From: an uncultured Collinsella sp.
Lineage (GTDB): Bacteria > Actinomycetota > Coriobacteriia > Coriobacteriales > Coriobacteriaceae
Direction: 5' to 3'
NCBI GenBank assembly: GCA_902490365.1
Contig: CABUDQ010000036.1
Coordinates: forward strand, 1 to 23,218
DNA: 23,218 nt
In this document: one piece after another, positions 13,838 to 21,409 of the stretch
Numbering within the stretch: the stretch's first letter is position 1
Layout: every line of letters begins with the position of its first letter
Program-made: the position numbers and the translations under genes
The notes under the pieces: generated by a model
The model's input: only the letters and a program-made list of their open reading frames with translations
What the model was told of the DNA's origin: nothing
The model's database searches: none

Positions 13838-14524
13838 ATGACCGTCGATCCTTTGATCCAGTCCCTGAAGGGCAAGCTCGTCGTGAGCGTTCAGGCGTAT
13901 ATGGGCGAGCCGCTTCGTACGCCCGAGACCATGGCTCAAATGTCTCGCGCTTGCGAGCTTGGCGGCGCCGCCGCCATTCGCTGTCAGGGCCTTGCCGACA
14001 TTGCCGCCATTAAGGGTCGCTGTGAGGTTCCTGTTATCGGCCTGTGGAAGGATGGGCACGAGGGCGTTTACATCACGCCGACGCTGCGTCACGCTCGCGC
14101 CTGCGTTGCCGCGGGTGCCGATATCGTGGCGATCGATGCCACCGATCGTCCGCGTCCCGATGGCAAGACCGTCGAGGACACCTTCCGTCCGCTGCACGAG
14201 GAGGGTGTGCTCCTGATGGCGGATTGTGCCACCATCGAGGACATTCGCCGTGCGGTTGATATGGGCTTCGACCTTGTATCCACCACGCTTTCTCATGGTG
14301 TCGCCGCCATCGACTGCACCATGGCCGATGGCCCCGATCTTCCGCTTCTGCGTCAGGCGACCGAGGAATTCCCCGGTCTTCCCATCATCTGCGAGGGCCG
14401 TGTGCACACGCCCGAGGAGGCTCGCGCCGCGATTGATGCTGGCGCTTGGGCCGTTGTCGTCGGCACTGCCATCACGCATCCCACGAGTATTACGAGTTGG
14501 TTCAAAGCCGCGCTTGAGGCGTAA
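13838..14524 (+). CDS. nanE: N-acetylmannosamine-6-phosphate 2-epimerase
   Basis: NanE converts ManNAc-6-phosphate to GlcNAc-6-phosphate in sialic acid breakdown. The 228-residue TIM-barrel protein has the family motifs in order: SVQAYMGEPL near the N-terminus, AAAIRCQG, VPVIGLWK with the catalytic-region Lys, ITPT, GADIVAIDATDRPRP, LLMADC, STTLSHG, and EGRVHTPEEA followed by AVVVGTAITHP. The ATG at 13838 is preferred; a GTG at 13799 would place 13 residues inside the right arm of the upstream hairpin and add nothing conserved. The ribosome binding site is a modest GAGAAAGG about 11 bases away. This is the most diagnostic gene for reading the locus as a sialate pathway. NagA and NagB, the next enzymes, are not in the window. 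Confidence 0.93.
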   Translation: MTVDPLIQSLKGKLVVSVQAYMGEPLRTPETMAQMSRACELGGAAAIRCQGLADIAAIKGRCEVPVIGLWKDGHEGVYITPTLRHARACVAAGADIVAIDATDRPRPDGKTVEDTFRPLHEEGVLLMADCATIEDIRRAVDMGFDLVSTTLSHGVAAIDCTMADGPDLPLLRQATEEFPGLPIICEGRVHTPEEARAAIDAGAWAVVVGTAITHPTSITSWFKAALEA

Positions 14525-14551
14525 GACGGACCTCGTATCCGCTTGGGGCGG

Positions 14552-14557
14552 TATACT
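14552..14557 (+). promoter_or_regulatory. Possible -10 element upstream of rapZ
   Basis: TATACT in the context GGTATACTC is a good -10 match, but the bases about 17 upstream (around GGACCT) are a poor -35. A start near 14564 would put the hairpin at 14576-14604 almost at the 5' end of a rapZ-whiA transcript. Confidence 0.3.
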
Positions 14558-14575
14558 CAATAAAGGCAATTGATC

Positions 14576-14611
14576 GCGCGGGATCCGCTGGCCGGGTCCC
14601 GCGCTTGTTTT
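14576..14611 (+). terminator. Intrinsic terminator or attenuator between nanE and rapZ
   Basis: Left arm GCGCGGGATCC (14576-14586) pairs with GGGTCCCGCGC (14594-14604), 11 bp with one G-T pair and a 7-base loop, followed by TTGTTTT. It has the form of a Rho-independent terminator ending the sialate operon. The T tract runs straight into the AGGAGG of rapZ, so it could also act as a leader attenuator. Confidence 0.75.
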
Positions 14612-14622
14612 AGGAGGCACAC

Positions 14623-15543
14623 ATGCAAAAGGGAGATGCCATGGATGCGGCGGAGCGCTCGGAGCGCATCCCCGATATCGTCATCATCACCGGAATGTCT
14701 GGATCGGGCCGAACGCAGGCCATGCATGTGTTCGAGGACATGGGCTATTTTTGCATTGATAACCTGCCTCCGCGTCTGATCGCCCAGCTTGCCGAACTCG
14801 TCGGCATCAATACGGGCGTGGGCAGGCATCTTGCCGTCACCTGCGACCTGCGCAGCCAGGGCTTGTTCGATGAGCTGCTCGATGCCGTTGCCGCACTCGA
14901 GGAGCGCGAGATGAGCTGTGACATCGTGTTTCTCGAGGCCTCTGACGAGGTGCTGATCCGTCGTTATAGTGAAAACCGCCGCCGCCATCCCATTGCCAAG
15001 CCGGGGGAGACTACGGCCGATGCGATTCAGCGCGAGCGCCTGCAGCTGCAGGGCGTTCGCGACCGAGCTGACATGATTATCGATACGAGCCGCTTGCGCA
15101 CCTCTGCTCTGCGCAACAAATTGCGCATGGCGTTCTCCGAGTTGTCCGACCAGCAGCTCATGGACGTTCACGTGTTCTCGTTTGGCTTTAAGCACGGTAT
15201 GCCCGTCGAGGCGGACATTATGATCGACGTTCGCTTCCTGCCCAATCCGTTCTACGATCCCGAGATGCGCACCATGACCGGTCTCGATAAGAAAGTCTCT
15301 GACTTTGTTCTGGACCATCCCAAGACCCAGGAGTTCTGGAAGGCCTGGACGCAGCTGCTCGATACGGTCATGCCCGGCTATATCGCGGAGGGCAAGCCAC
15401 AGCTTTCTATTGCCATCGGTTGCACGGGCGGTCAACACCGCAGCGTTGCCATCGCCGAGGCCACAGCACGTTATTTGGAAGGCGCCCAGTATCACGTGAG
15501 CATTTCTCATCGCGACCTGTCGCGCGCCAACACGAAAGCATAG
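14623..15543 (+). CDS. rapZ: RNase adapter / nucleotide-binding protein RapZ (YvcJ family)
   Basis: A cytoplasmic P-loop protein of 306 residues. In E. coli RapZ binds sRNAs and controls GlcN-6-P synthase through RNase E; in Gram-positives its role is less clear. Walker A reads GMSGSGRT (24-31), with Arg in place of Lys as in other actinobacterial members. Other family blocks are EDMGYFCIDNLPP (38-50), FLEASDEVLIRRYSENRRRHP, the C-terminal RFLPNPFYDPEMR, and AIGCTGGQHRSVAIAE. ATG 14623 is chosen because AGGAGG sits 5 bases upstream; ATG 14641 is a weaker alternative. In many Actinobacteria uvrC lies just before and yvcK just after. Here the sialate locus intervenes before it and whiA follows after 6 bases. 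Confidence 0.95.
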   Translation: MQKGDAMDAAERSERIPDIVIITGMSGSGRTQAMHVFEDMGYFCIDNLPPRLIAQLAELVGINTGVGRHLAVTCDLRSQGLFDELLDAVAALEEREMSCDIVFLEASDEVLIRRYSENRRRHPIAKPGETTADAIQRERLQLQGVRDRADMIIDTSRLRTSALRNKLRMAFSELSDQQLMDVHVFSFGFKHGMPVEADIMIDVRFLPNPFYDPEMRTMTGLDKKVSDFVLDHPKTQEFWKAWTQLLDTVMPGYIAEGKPQLSIAIGCTGGQHRSVAIAEATARYLEGAQYHVSISHRDLSRANTKA

Positions 15544-15549
15544 GCCTGC

Positions 15550-16479
15550 ATGTCGTTTACCGCCGAGGTGCGTGACGAGCTCGCGCGCTGCGAACCCGAA
15601 TGTGAATACTGCGATTTGTCGACGCTTGCCGCCCTGACGCGTGTGAGCGGTACACTTTCGCTGGCCGGCTCCGGGCGGTATCGTTTGACGGTCGCGACCG
15701 AGACGGGTGCCGTCGCGCGCACGATGATCACACTGACGCATCGCATCCTTAAGCTCAAAACGGAATTCACCGTTCGTAAATCGGTCTTGCATAAGGTCCG
15801 TAACTATCTCATTACCCTGCCCGATCAACCCGACCTGGACAAGGCTCTGGTGCTGCTGGGCATCCTCGACCGCAGGGGAGGGCTCGTCGCTGGTGTTCCC
15901 CGGCACATCGTTGCCCGTCCCTGCTGCAGGCTTGCCTACATCCGCGGCGCGCTCATTGCGGGTGGTTTCGTGGCCGATCCCCGCGGCGACTTTCATTTGG
16001 AGATCGCGGTGCAGGGCGAGCAGTATGCCCGGGGACTTTGCGATCTATTGGAGCAGATTGGGGTCCATGCGCGCGTTAACGCGCGGCGCGGGTCCTTTGC
16101 CGTCTACATTAAGAGCGCCGAGGAGATCGAGCAGCTTCTAAAGCTGGTCGGCGCCAAGCGCAGCGTTGCCGAGATCGAGGAAGCGCGCGCGGTCAAATTG
16201 GTTAAGAACGACGTAAACCGTCGCGTGAATGCCGAGCTGGCCAATCAGACCAGAAGTGCGGGTGCCGCCCAGCATCAGCTTGCGTTGATCGATGAGCTCG
16301 AACAGCGGGGTTTACGCGACACGCTTCCGGACGCCTTAGCAGTCTTTTGCGACCTGCGCGAGCGCTATCCCGATCTGTCACTGCGCGATCTGGGGGAGAT
16401 GGCTGACCCTCCCTTGTCGAAGTCGGCCCTCTACCATCGAGTTTTGAGGCTTGAAAAGCTCATTGAAGCAAACAGGTAG
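15550..16479 (+). CDS. whiA: Sporulation/cell division regulator WhiA
   Basis: A DNA-binding protein of 309 residues. Its N-terminal two-thirds has the LAGLIDADG homing-endonuclease-like fold (SFTAEVRDELAR at the start, then PCCRLAYIRGALIAGGFV and GSFAVYIKSAEEIEQLL). The C-terminal helix-turn-helix is DLSLRDLGEMADPPLSKSALYHR (about 276-298), preceded by NRRVNAELANQTR. In Streptomyces WhiA works with WhiB in sporulation septation; in non-sporulating bacteria it affects cell division and chromosome segregation. It follows rapZ by 6 bases and has only a weak AGG ribosome binding site, suggesting coupled translation. The yvcK gene usually found between rapZ and whiA is absent. Confidence 0.95.
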   Translation: MSFTAEVRDELARCEPECEYCDLSTLAALTRVSGTLSLAGSGRYRLTVATETGAVARTMITLTHRILKLKTEFTVRKSVLHKVRNYLITLPDQPDLDKALVLLGILDRRGGLVAGVPRHIVARPCCRLAYIRGALIAGGFVADPRGDFHLEIAVQGEQYARGLCDLLEQIGVHARVNARRGSFAVYIKSAEEIEQLLKLVGAKRSVAEIEEARAVKLVKNDVNRRVNAELANQTRSAGAAQHQLALIDELEQRGLRDTLPDALAVFCDLRERYPDLSLRDLGEMADPPLSKSALYHRVLRLEKLIEANR

Positions 16480-16524
16480 TTTGAAGTATCGACTTATATA
16501 CGGATTTAACTGCTATTTTATTCT

Positions 16525-16538
16525 TTAAAACGTTTTAA
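16525..16538. promoter_or_regulatory. Perfect 14-bp palindrome upstream of gap
   Basis: TTAAAACGTTTTAA is a perfect palindrome centred on CG, the geometry of LacI/CcpA-family operators. It lies in the AT-rich stretch between whiA and gap, about 135 bases before the gap start. A related core AAAACGTTT occurs at 3822-3830 and AAAACGTT at 21938-21945, both upstream of binding-protein genes. Confidence 0.45.
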
Positions 16539-16594
16539 GGTAAATTTGATTTTCAATTTCGAGCATTCTCGTGAAATTCAAGTCAAAAAAAAGG

Positions 16595-16600
16595 TATATT
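16595..16600 (+). promoter_or_regulatory. Possible -10 element of the gap promoter
   Basis: TATATT follows an A-rich run (16584-16592) that could act as an UP-like or bent element. The -35 at the right distance is poor (around TGAAAT, 16572-16577). The leader would be about 65 bases long and end in AAAGGAGA. The gene itself is surely strongly transcribed; the exact promoter is not settled by sequence. Confidence 0.3.
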
Positions 16601-16672
16601 AGGCGAGTGGTTAGTTTGTGGGCCTCAACGGCGGGCGCTGTAGCTTGCGGGGGCCTTACGAAAGGAGACACA

Positions 16673-17698
16673 ATGGCAGTAAAGGTTGCTATTAACGGCT
16701 TCGGTCGCATCGGTCGTCTGGCTTTCCGTCAGATGTTCGGTCATGAGGGCTCCGAGATCGTCGCTATCAACGACCTCACCTCTCCCGATATGCTCGCTTA
16801 CCTGCTGAAGTACGACTCCACGCAGGGCAACTACGCTCGCGATCACGAGGTCGTTGCTGGCGAGGATTCCATCACCGTTGACGGCAAGGAGATCAAGATC
16901 TACAAGGAGGCCGACGCCAACAACCTGCCTTGGGGCGACCTCGACGTCGACGTCGTTCTCGAGTGCACCGGCTTCTACACCAGCAAGGCTAAGGCTCAGG
17001 CCCACATCAACGCTGGCGCCAAGAAGGTCGTCATCTCCGCTCCGGCCGGCAGCGATCTGCCCACCATCGTGTACAACGTCAACCACGAGACGCTGACCGC
17101 TGAGGACAACATCATCTCCGCTGCTTCCTGCACCACCAACTGCCTCGCCCCGATGGCCAAGGGTCTGAACGACTTCGCTCCCATCGTGTCCGGCATCATG
17201 ACCACCATTCACGCCTGGACCGGCGACCAGATGCCGCTCGACGGCCCGCAGCGCAAGGGCAACAAGCGTCGTAGCCGCGCCTGCGCCGTCAACATCGTCC
17301 CCAACACCACCGGTGCTGCCAAGGCTATCGGCCTGGTTCTCCCCGAGCTCAACGGTAAGCTCATCGGTGCCGCCCAGCGCGTCCCGACGCCGACCGGCTC
17401 CATCACCAACCTCTACGCTGTCGTTGACAAGAAGGTCACCGTCGACGAGGTCAACGCCGCTATGAAGGCCTACGCTTCCACCATCTCCGAGACCTTCGGT
17501 TACAACGAGGACGACATCGTCTCCACCGACATCATCGGCGAGACCCACGGCTCCATCTTCGACGCCACTCAGACCATGTGCTCTGACCTCGGCAACGGCC
17601 AGACCCTCGTTCAGGTCACCTCTTGGTACGACAACGAGAACTCCTACACCTCTCAGATGGTCCGCACCATCAAGTACTTCGAGAAGTTCGTTGCTTAA
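16673..17698 (+). CDS. gap: Glyceraldehyde-3-phosphate dehydrogenase (NAD-dependent, glycolytic)
   Basis: Oxidises and phosphorylates glyceraldehyde-3-phosphate to 1,3-bisphosphoglycerate. The 341-residue product has the Rossmann motif INGFGRIGR (7-15), Asp34 of AIND favouring NAD, the catalytic SCTTNC with Cys153, His180 (TIHAWTGDQ), NTTGAAKAIG, RVPTPTGS and the C-terminal WYDNENSYTSQMV. ATG 16673 has AAAGGAGA just upstream; an in-frame GTG at 16571 would add a 34-residue extension of no family character and is rejected. Codon choice is highly biased towards C-ending codons, as expected for an abundant protein. A strong terminator follows, separating it from pgk. Confidence 0.98.
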   Translation: MAVKVAINGFGRIGRLAFRQMFGHEGSEIVAINDLTSPDMLAYLLKYDSTQGNYARDHEVVAGEDSITVDGKEIKIYKEADANNLPWGDLDVDVVLECTGFYTSKAKAQAHINAGAKKVVISAPAGSDLPTIVYNVNHETLTAEDNIISAASCTTNCLAPMAKGLNDFAPIVSGIMTTIHAWTGDQMPLDGPQRKGNKRRSRACAVNIVPNTTGAAKAIGLVLPELNGKLIGAAQRVPTPTGSITNLYAVVDKKVTVDEVNAAMKAYASTISETFGYNEDDIVSTDIIGETHGSIFDATQTMCSDLGNGQTLVQVTSWYDNENSYTSQMVRTIKYFEKFVA

Positions 17699-17735
17699 TT
17701 TAGCTTTTAGCGAATAGCTCGTTGAGCGTCTAAAG

Positions 17736-17782
17736 AAGGGCGCGGCCTCATAGGGCTTACACCCTAGGGTCGCGCCCTTTTT
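17736..17782 (+). terminator. Strong intrinsic terminator between gap and pgk
   Basis: Positions 17736-17747 pair with 17768-17779 (12 bp, one G-T pair), and TAGGG/CCCTA stacks above across a small internal loop. TTTTT (17778-17782) follows. It suggests gap is transcribed mainly on its own. Confidence 0.9.
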
Positions 17783-17792
17783 ATAGGAAATC

Positions 17793-17815
17793 GTCTGCCG
17801 TAATGGGAGGCAGAC
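17793..17815 (+). promoter_or_regulatory. Leader stem-loop upstream of pgk
   Basis: GTCTGCC (17793-17799) and GGCAGAC (17809-17815) pair perfectly around a 9-base loop, between the gap terminator and the pgk ribosome binding site. Only 56 bases separate the terminator from pgk and no clear -35/-10 pair is visible there. Confidence 0.45.
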
Positions 17816-17838
17816 ACGTACGAAAGGTAGAAGCAAAC

Positions 17839-19029
17839 ATGGCCTTTACCAAGAAGACCGTCCGCGACATCGATGTCGACGGCAAGCGCGTTCTCGTCCG
17901 CGTTGACTTCAACGTGCCTATCAAGGATGGCGTCGTTGGCGACACCACCCGCATCAAGGCTGCCCTGCCCACCATCAACTACCTCGTTGAGCACAACGCT
18001 CGCGTCATCCTCATGAGCCACCTCGGCCGTCCCGATGGCACCGGCTTCCAGCCCGAGCTCTCCCTTGAGCCTGTCGCCAAGAAGCTCGCTGAGCTCTCTG
18101 GTCTCGATGTTGCCTTTGTCGCCGACACCTACGGCGAGAAGGCTGCTGAGGCTGTTGCCGCCGTCGAGCCGGGCAAGGTCCTCGTTCTCGAGAACGTCCG
18201 TTTTGACAAGCGTGAGAAGAAGAACGATCCCGAGATCGCCAAGAAGCTCGCTTCCTATGGTGACGTCTTCGTTCTCGATGCTTTCGGTACCGCTCACCGC
18301 GCCCAGGGTTCCGTCGTGGGTCCCGCCGCTTACCTGCCTGCCGTCGCCGGCTTCCTGCTCGAGAAGGAGGTCGACACGCTGACCGGCATCTTCGCCGAGC
18401 CCGAGCGCCCCTTCGTCGCTATCGTCGGCGGTTCCAAGGTTTCCTCCAAGATCGGCGTTCTCGATCACCTCATCGACTCCGCTGATACCCTGATCATCGG
18501 TGGCGGCATGGCCTACACCTTCTTCCTGGCTCAGGGCCTGACCGTCGGTCAGTCCCTCAAGGAAGAGGACTGGGTCGAGCGCGCCGGCGAGATGCTCAAG
18601 AAGGCCGAGGAGAAGGGCGTCAAGATCCTGCTCCCCATCGACAACCGCGTTGCCGATCACTTTGGCGAGGACGCTGTCCCCGAGGTTGTCGCTTCCGACG
18701 CTATCCCCGACGATCGTGAGGGCATGGACATCGGCCCCAAGACCGAGGAGCTCTACGCCGAGGCTGTCAAGGGCGCCAAGACCGTGTTCTGGAACGGCCC
18801 CATGGGCGTCTTCGAGTTCGATAACTTCGCTCACGGCACCCAGGCTATCGCCGAGGCTGTTGCCGAGGCCGACTGCACCTCGATCATCGGCGGTGGCGAC
18901 TCTGTCGCAGCTGTCAACAAGTTCAACCTGGCCGACAAGATGAGCTGGATCTCCACCGGTGGTGGCGCTTCCATGGAGCTCGTCGAGGGTAAGGCCCTGC
19001 CCGGAGTGGAGGCGCTTCTCGATGCCTAA
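17839..19029 (+). CDS. pgk: Phosphoglycerate kinase
   Basis: Transfers phosphate from 1,3-bisphosphoglycerate to ADP. The 396-residue length is standard. Motifs in order: RVDFNVP near residue 21, SHLGRPDG, ENVRFDKREKKND, DAFGTAHRAQGS, GGSKVSSKIGVL, GGGMAYTF, FWNGPMGVFE, and the C-terminal nucleotide site GGGDSVAAV and STGGGASMELVEG. The ATG at 17839 begins the family N-terminus (MAFTKKTVRDID); an in-frame upstream start at 17803 would run through the leader hairpin and is rejected. The ribosome binding site is a modest AAAGG about 11 bases away. It overlaps tpiA by 8 bases. Confidence 0.98.
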   Translation: MAFTKKTVRDIDVDGKRVLVRVDFNVPIKDGVVGDTTRIKAALPTINYLVEHNARVILMSHLGRPDGTGFQPELSLEPVAKKLAELSGLDVAFVADTYGEKAAEAVAAVEPGKVLVLENVRFDKREKKNDPEIAKKLASYGDVFVLDAFGTAHRAQGSVVGPAAYLPAVAGFLLEKEVDTLTGIFAEPERPFVAIVGGSKVSSKIGVLDHLIDSADTLIIGGGMAYTFFLAQGLTVGQSLKEEDWVERAGEMLKKAEEKGVKILLPIDNRVADHFGEDAVPEVVASDAIPDDREGMDIGPKTEELYAEAVKGAKTVFWNGPMGVFEFDNFAHGTQAIAEAVAEADCTSIIGGGDSVAAVNKFNLADKMSWISTGGGASMELVEGKALPGVEALLDA

Positions 19030-19789
19030 TCGCACCCTTCTTATCGCTGGTAACTGGAAGATGAACAACGACGTCGCCGAGGCCGCCAAGCTCGCCGACG
19101 AGCTGGCTCAGGCTCTGCCTGAGGTTCCGGCTGGCGTCGAGGTGCTCGTCTGCCCTCCGACCATCGACATCACTACGGTTCATGACCGCATTCAGGCTGC
19201 CCCCATCGCCCTCGGTGCACAGAACGTGTACTGGGAGGCCAAGGGTGCCTTCACCGGTGAGTCCTCTTGCGACATGCTCAAGTCCGCTGGCTGCACCTAC
19301 TGCATCATCGGTCACTCCGAGCGTCGCGACTACTTCCACGAGACCGACGAGGATCAGAACAAGAAGGCCAAGGCTCTCGTTGCCGCCGGTCTTGTTCCCG
19401 TCTTCTGCTGCGGCGAGTCTCTCGAGGTCCGCGAGGCTGGCACCTATGTCGAGCACGTCGTGAACCAGGTCAAGGCTGGCCTTGCTGGTCTTGAGATCAC
19501 CTGCCCCAAGCAGGTCGTCGTCGCCTACGAGCCCATCTGGGCCATCGGCACCGGCAAGACCGCTACCGCCGAGGACGCTCAGGAGGTCTGCGGCGCTATC
19601 CGTGAGACCCTCAAGGAGATGTTCGGCGAGGAGCTCGCTAACGGCATCCGCGTTCTCTATGGTGGCTCTGCCAAGCCCGGCAACATCGCCGAGCTCGTCG
19701 CCAAGCCCGACGTTGACGGCGCCCTCGTGGGCGGCGCTTCGCTCAAGGCTGCCGACTTCGCCTCTATGGTCGTCAAGGCAGGCGAGTAG
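19022..19789 (+). CDS. tpiA: Triosephosphate isomerase
   Basis: Interconverts dihydroxyacetone phosphate and glyceraldehyde-3-phosphate. The 255-residue TIM barrel shows NWKMN (11-15, with the catalytic Lys), the catalytic His in GHSERR, the catalytic Glu in AYEPIWAIGTGKTA with the adjoining flexible loop, and YGGSAKPGN near the C-terminus. ATG 19022 lies 8 bases inside the end of pgk, with GGAGTGGAGG upstream, so translation is coupled. A longer in-frame form reaching back into pgk is rejected because MPNRTLLIAGNWK is the normal family start. Confidence 0.98.
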   Translation: MPNRTLLIAGNWKMNNDVAEAAKLADELAQALPEVPAGVEVLVCPPTIDITTVHDRIQAAPIALGAQNVYWEAKGAFTGESSCDMLKSAGCTYCIIGHSERRDYFHETDEDQNKKAKALVAAGLVPVFCCGESLEVREAGTYVEHVVNQVKAGLAGLEITCPKQVVVAYEPIWAIGTGKTATAEDAQEVCGAIRETLKEMFGEELANGIRVLYGGSAKPGNIAELVAKPDVDGALVGGASLKAADFASMVVKAGE

Positions 19790-19794
19790 GACAT

Positions 19795-21348
19795 ATGGCA
19801 CAGCGTCATCTTCCTGCACTCCTGATCATCATGGATGGCTGCGGCCTAGCACCGGCCGATGGCGAGAACGCCGTCGCCGCTGCCAAGACGCCCTTCCTTG
19901 ATAGCCTGTACGAGAAGTATCCCCACACCACGCTCGGCGCTTCGGGCGAGGACGTGGGCCTTCCCGATGGCCAGATGGGCAATTCCGAGGTGGGTCACCT
20001 CAACATCGGTGCCGGCCGCGTCGTGTTCCAGGAGCTTTCGCGCATCAACAATGCCATCAAGGACGGCTCCATCGCCAAGAACGAGTTTTTCGTCAAGGCT
20101 ATGGACGATGTCAAGGCCGAAGGCAAGACCCTTCACCTTATGGGCCTTATGAGCCCTGGCGGCGTTCACTCCCACATGAACCATGTCGAGGCCCTGGTCA
20201 AGATGGCTGCCCAGCATGGGGTCAAGACCGTTCGCGTCCACGCCTTTATGGACGGCCGCGACGTTGACCCGCAGTCCGGTGCCGGCTACATGAGCGAGTT
20301 CTGCGCCTTCCTGGCCAAGATTTCTGAGGAGACTGGTTGCGACGCTCGCGTTGCCACCGTCTCGGGTCGTTATTGGGCCATGGACCGCGACAACCGTTGG
20401 GAGCGTATCCAGCGCGCCTACGACGTCATGGTCAACGCGTCCGATGCCGATACAGACCCCGTGGCCGGTATCAAGGCCTACTATGAGAAGGATCCGCGCG
20501 GCGACGAGTTCGTCGAGCCCTTCGCTGCCCACAATGAGGGCATCCACGAGGGCGACGCGGCCATCTTCTTCAACTTCCGTCCCGACCGCGCTCGTCAGAT
20601 GACCCGCGTGTTCACGGACAAGGAGTTCGACGGCTTTGAGCGCGAACAGATCAAGCTTTCGCACTTTGTGACGATGACCGAGTACGATCCGACGTTTGAC
20701 GTCGAGGTCGCCTTCCCCAAGACGTTCCCCGAGAACGTTCTGGCCGACGTTATCGCTGCCAATGGCCTGAAGCAGCTGCACACCGCCGAGACCGAGAAGT
20801 ACGCCCACGTGACGTTCTTCCTCAACGGCGGCATCGAGGAGCCCAAGGAGGGCGAGGAGCGCGTGCTCGTCGCTTCCCCCAAGGTCGCTACCTACGATCT
20901 GCAGCCCGAGATGAGCGCTCCCGAGGTTACCGAGAAGCTCGTCGCCGCAATCAACGAGGATCGCGCTGATTTCTACATCGTGAACTTCGCGAACTGCGAC
21001 ATGGTTGGTCACACCGGTGTCTTCGACGCCGCCGTTAAGGCCGTCGAGGCTGTTGACGATGCTCTGTCCAAGGTTGTCCCGGCGATTCTCGCCAAGGGCG
21101 GCTTTGCGCTGATTACCGCCGACCATGGCAACGCCGACCACATGTTTGACGTCGCTTCCGACGGTTCCAAGCATCCGTTTACGGCTCACACCACCAACCG
21201 TGTGCCGTTCATCATCGTTGATGAGAAGGCCCAGCTCACCGGTATCGAGGACGGCCGTCTTTCCGATATCGCTCCGACCATGCTCACCATGGCTGGCATT
21301 GAGCCTTCCGCCGAGATGACGGGTCGCGTACTCGCCACCGAGGCCTAA
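19795..21348 (+). CDS. gpmI: 2,3-bisphosphoglycerate-independent phosphoglycerate mutase
   Basis: Converts 3-phosphoglycerate to 2-phosphoglycerate through a phosphoserine and two Mn ions. The 517-residue length fits the alkaline-phosphatase-like iPGM family. The metal site begins at Asp14 (IIMDGCG) and the nucleophile is Ser64 in GQMGNSEVGHLNIGAGR. FMDGRDVDP, SGRYWAMDRDNRW, FFNFRPDRARQ, FANCDMVGHTG and TADHGNADHM follow in order. It begins 5 bases after tpiA with a weak ribosome binding site. It extends the triose block to 2-phosphoglycerate and sits where many Actinobacteria go straight from tpiA to secG. A small hairpin and a strong terminator follow. Confidence 0.97.
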   Translation: MAQRHLPALLIIMDGCGLAPADGENAVAAAKTPFLDSLYEKYPHTTLGASGEDVGLPDGQMGNSEVGHLNIGAGRVVFQELSRINNAIKDGSIAKNEFFVKAMDDVKAEGKTLHLMGLMSPGGVHSHMNHVEALVKMAAQHGVKTVRVHAFMDGRDVDPQSGAGYMSEFCAFLAKISEETGCDARVATVSGRYWAMDRDNRWERIQRAYDVMVNASDADTDPVAGIKAYYEKDPRGDEFVEPFAAHNEGIHEGDAAIFFNFRPDRARQMTRVFTDKEFDGFEREQIKLSHFVTMTEYDPTFDVEVAFPKTFPENVLADVIAANGLKQLHTAETEKYAHVTFFLNGGIEEPKEGEERVLVASPKVATYDLQPEMSAPEVTEKLVAAINEDRADFYIVNFANCDMVGHTGVFDAAVKAVEAVDDALSKVVPAILAKGGFALITADHGNADHMFDVASDGSKHPFTAHTTNRVPFIIVDEKAQLTGIEDGRLSDIAPTMLTMAGIEPSAEMTGRVLATEA

Positions 21349-21371
21349 TAGAAAACAAATACCGTTTTCTA
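21349..21371 (+). other. Small AT-rich hairpin directly after gpmI
   Basis: TAGAAAAC (21349-21356) and GTTTTCTA (21364-21371) pair perfectly around 7 bases, starting right after the stop codon and ending 2 bases before the main terminator stem. It may help protect the 3' end. Confidence 0.4.
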
Positions 21372-21373
21372 GT

Positions 21374-21409
21374 AAGGGGGTTGTCCACAACCGGACGACC
21401 CCCTTTTTT
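21374..21409 (+). terminator. Strong intrinsic terminator after gpmI
   Basis: AAGGGGGTTGTCC (21374-21386) pairs with GGACGACCCCCTT (21393-21405) over 13 bp with one G-T pair and a 6-base loop. Six Ts (21404-21409) follow. It ends the pgk-tpiA-gpmI operon. Confidence 0.93.

Noticed and set aside
16571..16672. Upstream GTG start for gap
   Set aside because: The extension has no family counterpart and would make the strong AAAGGAGA ribosome binding site internal.
21357..21366. AAATACCGTT also present inside the inverted repeat at 3946-3955
   Set aside because: Only one half of the operator-like dyad is matched, and this copy lies after gpmI in a different hairpin; likely chance.
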